Translations under genes and position numbers: made by a program
From: Anaerozeibacter quisquiliarum
GTDB lineage: Bacteria > Bacillota > Clostridia > Christensenellales > Aristaeellaceae
DNA length: 64,000 bases
Assembly: GCA_051162045.1 (NCBI GenBank)
Contig: JBISDI010000008.1
Direction: 5' to 3' (one strand)
Shown: positions 58,678 through 64,000 of the stretch, one piece after another
How the letters are laid out: each line of letters begins with the position of its first letter
Position numbering within the stretch: position 1 is the stretch's first letter
Notes under the pieces: model-generated
The model's database searches: none
What the model was told of the DNA's origin: nothing
Seen by the model: only the letters and a program-made list of their open reading frames with translations

Positions 58678-59967
58678 TCACTGCCTTCCCGTTCCAAGGG
58701 GAATCACCACCTTCAGGGTAAACTGACCGTCCTCGGCCTCAAACGCGCAGTAGCCGTCGTGCTTTTCGACAATCATCTTGATGCTCTTGACGCCGAAGCC
58801 GTGCCCCGGCTCGGCGCTTTCCGGCAATCCATTGCGCATTGCGATGGTTCCCCGGTAGGGATTGCTGATGTAGAGCAGCAGATTGTCCTTGTGAATCTGG
58901 CAGTTGACGCGCACCGTCCGCCGCTCGTTTGCATCCGCCTGCGCGGCGGCGGCAACGGCATTTTCCAAGCCGTTGGAGAGCAGAGCGCATAGCTCGGTAT
59001 CGGAAAGCGAGAGGGTTTCCGGAACATTCGCTTCCGCGCTTATGGCTACGCCCCGCGCGCTTGCCTTCGCGGCAAAGGAGGATAAAATCAGATTGACGGC
59101 GTTGTTTTCGCAGCATCGCATCGGTACGATGCCGTCGATGTCGGCCTGCGCCTGGCGGATATATTCGCAGGCTTTGGCGCATTCTCCCGCCTCCAGATAG
59201 CCGCTCAAGAGGGCCAGGTGATGGCGCATATCGTGACGGTAGACCGCCGTCTGCCGTTGCACCTGCTGCAAGGCGCATATCTCGTTCTGGGCGCGCTGCG
59301 ACTGGGCGACGAGTATGGCGTTGTCGAGTTCCAACTGGCCGCGATTGTGCGCCTCGTCATGGTAGGCGGAGATAAAGGCCACAAAGAACAAGGCCATGGC
59401 GGCGGGCAAAAACTCGCTGACCATGTGGATGCCGTCATATAGGGCGTCTGTGTATACGGTGGTTGAATAATCAAACAGATAGTAGAACAGGGGCAAGCCG
59501 CCGAACAGCAGCAGGGATCGCCTTGAGTAGGTCATGGCCCTGTACGCCGCCGCCGCAAAGTAACGACGCAGAAGGACGAACAGGGGGACGATAGACAGCG
59601 TATAGCCCAGTTGGTACGCGAGTTTCGCGCCAAACAGGTAGAGGGCGAGCGTGCCGAACCATCGCGGCAGCTGGCAGCAAAAATACGCCGTCAAGACGCT
59701 TACGAGCGCCACGCCCCACGGCCTTTTGAGCGCGAACACCAAGCCGAGAAAAAGCGGCAGATGGGCGATCAAAGGATAGAGCCTCTTGGTCGCCGCAAGG
59801 CCCCAAAGCGCGTAGCACAGCATTTGAACCGAGAGAATCGCAACGCTCAACGCCGCCACTGTACGGCGCTCGGTCTTTGAGGCGCAGCCTCCCGCAAAGC
59901 CGACCGCGAGCAAGGCGCCGTACAGCAGTACGAGCGCGTAGTTGACCGAGCCCAAGGCGACCTCCAT
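58678..59967 (-). CDS. AgrC-like sensor histidine kinase with GHKL ATPase
   Basis: A 429-residue kinase: six or seven hydrophobic helices in the first ~210 residues, a coiled linker, the phospho-acceptor His in YRHDMRHHLALLSGYL and a GHKL ATPase (SNGLENAVAAA; GHGFGVKSIKMIVEKHDGY). This is the AgrC/ComD/VirS type that usually senses peptides. The start at 59967 shares a base with the regulator stop (TAATG), with GAGGT upstream; the longer frame lies inside the regulator. No AgrB/AgrD genes are near. Confidence 0.88.
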   Translation of the reverse strand: MEVALGSVNYALVLLYGALLAVGFAGGCASKTERRTVAALSVAILSVQMLCYALWGLAATKRLYPLIAHLPLFLGLVFALKRPWGVALVSVLTAYFCCQLPRWFGTLALYLFGAKLAYQLGYTLSIVPLFVLLRRYFAAAAYRAMTYSRRSLLLFGGLPLFYYLFDYSTTVYTDALYDGIHMVSEFLPAAMALFFVAFISAYHDEAHNRGQLELDNAILVAQSQRAQNEICALQQVQRQTAVYRHDMRHHLALLSGYLEAGECAKACEYIRQAQADIDGIVPMRCCENNAVNLILSSFAAKASARGVAISAEANVPETLSLSDTELCALLSNGLENAVAAAAQADANERRTVRVNCQIHKDNLLLYISNPYRGTIAMRNGLPESAEPGHGFGVKSIKMIVEKHDGYCAFEAEDGQFTLKVVIPLGTGRQ

Positions 59968-60689
59968 TACCTCACCCCTTTTTCCAAAAACAATTGATCC
60001 ATATAGGCCTTGCGCACTTGTGCGTAAAGCCGTCGCGAAACCGGAACGACGCTGCCCGCGTAGGTCAGGATGTTCGACGGGCGCAGTTCCCCAATCTGCC
60101 AAAGGTTCACGATAAACGCCCGATGTACCCGGATGAATGCCGGCTTTGACAGGAGCGCTCCTTCATAATCCGAAAGGGGCGCGATCAGCTTCTTTACGCC
60201 GCCGTCCGTCAAATGGAAGTTCAGCGTTCTGTTCATGACCTCCACATAGGCGATCCTGGAAAACGGAATGTTGGCGACGCCGTTTTGAAACCTGATGGAC
60301 AGACCCTCTTCCGGCTTTTGCGCGGCGCGAAACAGCTTGTCCAAAATGGGATAGAGATTCTCCGCGGTGGCGGGCTTCAAAAGGTAGGCGAACGCCTCCA
60401 CCGAATAGCTCTCCACGGCGAATTCCCGCGACGAGGTCAAAAACGCGATCTTTATCTGCTCGTCAAACGCCCTGATTTCATGCGCCGCCTGCACCCCGTT
60501 TACCAGCGGCATCAGCACATCCAGGATCAGAAAATCAAAGCTGCCCTTGCGCACATCCTCCAGCAGCGCGACGCCATCCGAATAGGTTTTGAAAGAGAAG
60601 CCGGCCTTTGTTTTCTCCCGATAGCCGCTCAACAACTTCGAGAGCTTGTCCAGTTCCTCTATATCGTCGTCGCAAACCGCGATGCGCAT
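59967..60689 (-). CDS. LytTR-family response regulator
   Basis: Transcription regulator of 240 residues. Receiver: MRIAVCDDDIEELDKL with phospho-Asp57 (FLILDVLMP) and YLLKPATAENL; C-terminal LytTR DNA-binding domain (IPFSRIAYVEVMNRTLNFHL; FIRVHRAFIVNLWQIGEL; VVPVSRRLYAQVRKAYM). ATG at 60689 with GGGGGAG upstream is favoured; TTG at 60695 is a close alternative. Works with the AgrC-like kinase. Confidence 0.9.
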   Translation of the reverse strand: MRIAVCDDDIEELDKLSKLLSGYREKTKAGFSFKTYSDGVALLEDVRKGSFDFLILDVLMPLVNGVQAAHEIRAFDEQIKIAFLTSSREFAVESYSVEAFAYLLKPATAENLYPILDKLFRAAQKPEEGLSIRFQNGVANIPFSRIAYVEVMNRTLNFHLTDGGVKKLIAPLSDYEGALLSKPAFIRVHRAFIVNLWQIGELRPSNILTYAGSVVPVSRRLYAQVRKAYMDQLFLEKGVR

Positions 60690-60860
60690 ATCCAATCATC
60701 TCCCCCCTGATTTTACCATAGGCGGCGGTTGTGATGCCACTGTTTTGTTTGCCGTCTGCAACCAAAAACACCACCGTTCATGCGGGAAACGGTTTTGACG
60801 GCGAGAAACTGCTATGCTTGTTTGTAGCCACATCTCAAGAAAAGAAAAAGGGGACTGCCG

Positions 60861-61970
60861 ATGAAGCGCTTCTGGAAGACGCTCGCCCTGCTGCTCGCGC
60901 TGTGCGCGCTCTCAACCGCCGCGCAGGCCGCGCCGCCGCGAAAACTCATCCTGCTGCCCGAAGACGACCGACTGCTGGTAGGCCAAACCCTGGACCTGAC
61001 TGCCCATCCGCTGCCGGTGAGCGCGTCCGCCGACGTCGTGTGGAATTCGAGCGATCAAAAACTCGCCACCGTGGACGAGCGCGGGCACGTCGTGGCACTC
61101 GCGCCGGGTACGGTGAAGATACGCGCGCGCGCCAAGGGCCGACCGAGCGTCTACACGGTGCGTACGCTGCGCGTGAGCGTCGAACTGCCCACCGTGCCCG
61201 ACGAGCAGATGGCGCGAACTGTCCCGGCGCGCAACACCGCGCCCGGCGCGATCGAAGAAAATATCCAAAAGATCGACGCGGTATATCGCAGCGCGCTCGG
61301 CCAAGTCAACCGGCTGATGCGTTCGGGCCACATCACGCAAAACGATGCCGACCTGCGCGCCCAGATCGTCGCCCGCGCGTTCGCCATGTACCGCTTTCCC
61401 TGGATGACCCAAAAGACTCAGCGCTACTGGACGCGCGCCTACGGCACACAGAAGGATTTCATGCCCGGCGTGGTCTACTACGGGCTGCCCTACATTCAGC
61501 ACGGCCTGGGCAGAAATTCCATCAACCGCACGTACGATCACGTCAAGTCGGTGGCGCAGGGGTTTTACATCGACAGCGGCAAGGGGTATTATCTGCTCAG
61601 CCCGACCAAGCGCCGCGACGGCATGTACGTGGGCAACGACTGCTCCTCGTTCGTGGGCATGAGCATATGGGGCGGCTCGCACCGCAACGCCTGGATCCGC
61701 ACGAGCCGCCTTTACGACAGCCCACTGTACCGGACTTTGTCGGGTTACGACCGGCTGCGTCCCTGCGACATCCTGGTGCGTTACAATCGACACGTGGTGT
61801 TCTTCCTATACTACACCGACGCCGCGCGCACCCGCATGATGATCCTGGAGCAGGGCGGCGGCGACGCCTCCGACATGCACAATACGCTGTGCGCCTCGAT
61901 TGTGCCGACCGATAGGTACAAGCGCGAGAATTACCGCCCGCGGCGCGTCGTCGGACTGTCGCCCAATTGA
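60861..61970 (+). CDS. Secreted Ig-like (BIG2) plus NlpC/P60-like cell-wall amidase
   Basis: A 369-residue exported protein: signal peptide (MKRFWKTLALLLALCALSTAAQA), a BIG2-type Ig-like domain at about 30-110 (LLVGQTLDLTAHPLPVSASADVVWNSSDQKLATVDERGHVVALAPGTVKI is its core, seen over 60960-61130), a helical linker and a C-terminal papain-like domain with the catalytic Cys in GNDCSSFVGMS and a candidate His in NRHVVFFLYY. The family cleaves peptide bonds of peptidoglycan. AAAAGGGGA precedes the ATG. It is divergent from the LytTR/AgrC pair, a possible target of that system. Confidence 0.83.
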   Translation: MKRFWKTLALLLALCALSTAAQAAPPRKLILLPEDDRLLVGQTLDLTAHPLPVSASADVVWNSSDQKLATVDERGHVVALAPGTVKIRARAKGRPSVYTVRTLRVSVELPTVPDEQMARTVPARNTAPGAIEENIQKIDAVYRSALGQVNRLMRSGHITQNDADLRAQIVARAFAMYRFPWMTQKTQRYWTRAYGTQKDFMPGVVYYGLPYIQHGLGRNSINRTYDHVKSVAQGFYIDSGKGYYLLSPTKRRDGMYVGNDCSSFVGMSIWGGSHRNAWIRTSRLYDSPLYRTLSGYDRLRPCDILVRYNRHVVFFLYYTDAARTRMMILEQGGGDASDMHNTLCASIVPTDRYKRENYRPRRVVGLSPN

Positions 61971-62242
61971 TTGAGGGGAATGGAACAGGAAGCACCACCC
62001 TCATAATCAGCGGCGGCGCTTCCCCTTAAGGTGCGTATGGCGGCAGCGCGGACGTGACGGGTTGCGCCAATGCTACGGCCGACGAACAGAGCGGCAGCAC
62101 AGGCGTAGAGGCGCTAAGGGTTCCGGAGGTTCGGTGACGCATGGTGCGGCAGGGGAGAGGCGCCGCCTGATGGATGCGCTGACGGTTCCGGCTGGTATTA
62201 CATGTTCTTCGACATATCCGCGAGAAGCGCCGCGAGCGGCCC
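61971..62242 (+). repeat. Intergenic repeat/structured element, copy B
   Basis: 62129-62196 matches copy A at 57205-57273 (see there). Upstream, GCGCTAAGGGTTCC at 62111-62124 is the inverse of the 14-mer in copy A, and GAACAGAGCGGC (62085-62096) resembles GAACAGCCGAGCGGC on the opposite strand of copy A. No coding sequence is convincing, although a long frame runs through it into citXG. Confidence 0.6.
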
Positions 62243-62271
62243 TTGACAGGCCGCCCGGTTTGCGCTACGAT
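62243..62271 (+). promoter_or_regulatory. Promoter of citXG
   Basis: TTGACA (62243-62248), a 17-base spacer and TACGAT (62266-62271). The transcript would start about 90 bases before the coding sequence, which rules out starts further upstream. Confidence 0.75.
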
Positions 62272-62279
62272 GCGGACAA

Positions 62280-62317
62280 GGGCAGGCCGGAGCCCGCTTC
62301 CAACCGGGTTCCTGCCC
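62280..62317 (+). other. Leader hairpin of citXG
   Basis: GGGCAGG (62280-62286) pairs with CCTGCCC (62311-62317), with an inner CCCG/CGGG helix. It may regulate translation; a second GC-rich stretch (GGCTTTGGGC) follows it. Confidence 0.5.
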
Positions 62318-62367
62318 ATGGCTTTGGGCTGTACGCAAAAGGGTTTATTCTACGGGGAGGCGCGGGA

Positions 62368-63756
62368 ATGGACGGAGAAATGGCGGCGACCCTTGGGCAA
62401 CTACTCGATGCGCGCGAGGCGCGCGAGGCGCGCCAGCGGGCGCTGCTCGCCCAATACGGCCATCCGCTGGTCTCCTTTACGCTCAACATCGCGGGCCCGG
62501 TCAAGACCGGCGCGCTGATTGAGCGCGCCTTTGACGAGGGGTTGCGGCTGATTGCGGCACGGTGCGTGCCGCTGCGCGTCGAGGAATGCCGCGCCGTCAC
62601 CGGATACGAGGCGCTGTTGGTCGTGCCGGGCGACGCGCTCGCGCTCAAGCGTTGTTCGCTGCGCATCGAGGAAGCCGACGAGCTGGGGCGGCTGTTCGAC
62701 ATCGACGTGGTGGATACAAGCGGCGACAAGGTCTCGCGCGCCGCGGTGGGCAGCCCCGAGCGCCGTTGCCTGTTGTGCGGCGAGCCGGCTCACGCCTGCG
62801 CGCGTTCCCGCGCGCACGGGCTGGAGGCGGTTGTGGCGCGCACGCGCAAGATTCTGCACGCGCACTTCGCGCGCCGCACCGCCGACCGCGCGGCCGAGCT
62901 GGCCACCCGGGCGCTGCTGCTCGAGGTGTGCGCCGCGCCCAAGCCCGGCCTGGTGGATCGGCTGAACAGCGGTACGCATCGCGACATGAACATCTTCACC
63001 TTCATGCAAAGCGCCGCCGCGCTCACGCCCTACTTCCGCGACTGCTCGCTGAAGGGTTGGGCGTCCGTTGGCGAGGCCTGCGCGCCCCCCGACGCGCTGC
63101 TCGATCGGCTGGTTGAGCCGGGGCTGCGCGCCGAGGAGGCGATGCTTCAGGCGACCGGCGGCGTCAACACCCACAAGGGCGCGATCTATTCGCTGGGCAT
63201 CCTGTGCGCGGCGTTCGGGCGGATCGGGGCCGCCGGCCTCGATCCGACACCCGAGGCGCTGTGTGCGCTGTGCGGCGAGATGGCGCGCCCGTCGGTTGAG
63301 CGGACGCTTACGCGCATTGCGCCCGAGACCGCCTCGACCGCGGGTGAGAAGCTGTACGCGCTGCACGGGCTGCGCGGCGTACGGGGCGAGGTGGCCGACG
63401 GCTTCCCCAGCGTGCGAAGTTTCGGCCTTCCGGCGTTCAGCGCGGCTCGCGCGGCCGGGCGAAGCCTGAACGACGCGGCCACAATCGCGCTGATCCACCT
63501 GATCGCGCACGCCGAGGACACGGTGCTCATCGCGCGCGCGGGCATCGAGGCGCACGCGCGCCTGCAAACCGAGCTCCGCCGAGCGCTCGCACTCAACCCC
63601 TACCCCGACGCGGCTTTCCTGACCGCGCTCGACCGAGACTTCACCGCCCGCAACCTAAGCCCCGGCGGCGCGGCCGACCTGCTGGCCGTGACGCTGATGC
63701 TGGCCTCGCTCGCCGAATCCGATGCCGGATCGAATGTCGAATCCGCCCGAACGTAA
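62368..63756 (+). CDS. citXG: Bifunctional CitX/CitG: citrate lyase prosthetic-group synthesis and transfer
   Basis: A 462-residue fusion. The N-terminal ~170 residues are CitX-like (QRALLAQYGHPLVSFTLNIAGPVKTG; GRLFDIDVVDTSGDKVSRAAVG; RRCLLCGEPAHACARSRAHG), which loads the prosthetic group onto the acyl carrier protein of citrate lyase. The rest is CitG-like triphosphoribosyl-dephospho-CoA synthase (ALLLEVCAAPKPGLVDRLNSGTHRDMN; ATGGVNTHKGAIYSLGILCAA; DTVLIARAG). GGGGAGG lies 7 bases before the ATG. No citrate lyase subunit genes (citCDEF) are in the window. Confidence 0.92.
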   Translation: MDGEMAATLGQLLDAREAREARQRALLAQYGHPLVSFTLNIAGPVKTGALIERAFDEGLRLIAARCVPLRVEECRAVTGYEALLVVPGDALALKRCSLRIEEADELGRLFDIDVVDTSGDKVSRAAVGSPERRCLLCGEPAHACARSRAHGLEAVVARTRKILHAHFARRTADRAAELATRALLLEVCAAPKPGLVDRLNSGTHRDMNIFTFMQSAAALTPYFRDCSLKGWASVGEACAPPDALLDRLVEPGLRAEEAMLQATGGVNTHKGAIYSLGILCAAFGRIGAAGLDPTPEALCALCGEMARPSVERTLTRIAPETASTAGEKLYALHGLRGVRGEVADGFPSVRSFGLPAFSAARAAGRSLNDAATIALIHLIAHAEDTVLIARAGIEAHARLQTELRRALALNPYPDAAFLTALDRDFTARNLSPGGAADLLAVTLMLASLAESDAGSNVESART

Positions 63757-63771
63757 AGTTTGATATTTCTA

Positions 63772-63800
63772 TTGACATCCAGTTTCTGAACCCATATAAT
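63772..63800 (+). promoter_or_regulatory. Consensus promoter of tRNA-Lys
   Basis: TTGACA (63772-63777), a 17-base spacer and TATAAT (63795-63800): a perfect consensus ending 35 bases before the tRNA. Confidence 0.9.
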
Positions 63801-63835
63801 ATCTACTGTTGCAAGGCGATTATCGCCCGAAATAC

Positions 63836-63911
63836 GCACCATTAGCTCAGTTGGTAGAGCACCTGACTCTTAATCAGGGTGTCCAGGGTTCGAGTCCCTG
63901 ATGGTGTACCA
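63836..63911 (+). tRNA. tRNA-Lys (anticodon CTT)
   Basis: A 76-base cloverleaf with acceptor GCACCAT/ATGGTGT (first pair G-U), D-arm TAGCTCAGTTGGTAGAGC, anticodon stem CCTGA/TCAGG around CTCTTAA (anticodon CTT, codon AAG), T-arm GGGTTCGAGTCCC and encoded CCA. Confidence 0.97.
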
Positions 63912-63916
63912 CAGGA

Positions 63917-63953
63917 AAGCCCGAAATCATTGAGGTTTCGGGCTGTTTCTTTG
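63917..63953 (+). terminator. Intrinsic terminator of tRNA-Lys
   Basis: AGCCCGAAA (63918-63926) pairs with TTTCGGGCT (63936-63944), followed by the T-rich GTTTCTTTG. Confidence 0.8.
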
Positions 63954-64000
63954 TTATCGCGCCGGTTCTTGGCCCCGTTTCGTGCAGGCCAGTTAAAAGC

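Overview
The window looks like a chromosomal segment of a GC-rich, low-oxygen Firmicute, most likely an uncultured member of the Clostridia. This is an inference. It rests on strong AGGAGG-type ribosome sites, frequent TTG/GTG starts, YesM/YesN-type two-component systems beside sugar ABC transporters, the tilS-hpt-ftsH order, DUF3842, a VanW-type protein and a clostridial-style single-chain PurL. No phage, plasmid, IS element or CRISPR array was seen.

Layout. 1-7953 (+): a histidine kinase (cut by the window edge) and AraC-type regulator, then a ribose/galactose-class ABC importer (binding protein, double ATPase, two permeases) and a SIS-domain isomerase. 8.0-12.5 kb: an unusual IMP dehydrogenase (-), a protein with two Myb/SANT-like repeats, tRNA-Thr(GGT) followed by trmO, and an LCP cell-wall ligase. 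12.8-21.5 kb (-): a rhamnoside-use locus (histidine kinase, regulator, binding protein, two permeases, GH78 alpha-L-rhamnosidase). 22.0-27.5 kb (+): a second carbohydrate locus that is visibly decaying. It has an intact ROK repressor, a truncated uroporphyrinogen-decarboxylase-like gene, a binding protein with an internal amber codon, two permeases fused by deletion, an intact AGE-type epimerase and another broken decarboxylase-like gene. 27.5-31.8 kb: mixed genes, some lower in GC (diguanylate cyclase, two Cys-rich proteins sharing a domain, DUF3842). 31.9-35.9 kb: a zinc-uptake block (Zur-like repressor, small membrane protein, ZnuA, ZnuC, ZnuB, lipoprotein). 36.3-45.9 kb: tilS-hpt-ftsH, a VanW-type protein, a divergent PRPP synthetase, a TagF-like transferase and pepF. 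45.9-57.0 kb (-): a compact purine operon purE-C-F-M-N-(IMP cyclohydrolase)-(AICAR transformylase)-D-L. 57.6-64 kb: an SDR enzyme, an AgrC/LytTR-type two-component pair, a secreted NlpC/P60-like protein, a citXG fusion and tRNA-Lys(CTT).

How parts fit together. Purine supply is the main theme: PRPP synthesis, nine de novo genes, IMP dehydrogenase and HPRT all lie here. IMP formation is split between a stand-alone AICAR transformylase and an archaeal-type PurO cyclohydrolase instead of bifunctional PurH. purB and purK are not in the window. All three sugar ABC operons place a strong stem-loop directly after the binding-protein gene, a usual way of making more binding protein than permease.

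Most interesting points: the IMP dehydrogenase that matches the Tritrichomonas foetus enzyme residue for residue at the catalytic positions; tRNA-Thr(GGT) next to the enzyme known to modify it; the decaying sugar locus with a chimeric permease; a family of intergenic repeat/structured elements (57.2, 62.1 and probably 36.2 kb); and paired TGAATATTCA palindromes in the znuA leader, one of which overlaps its ribosome site.
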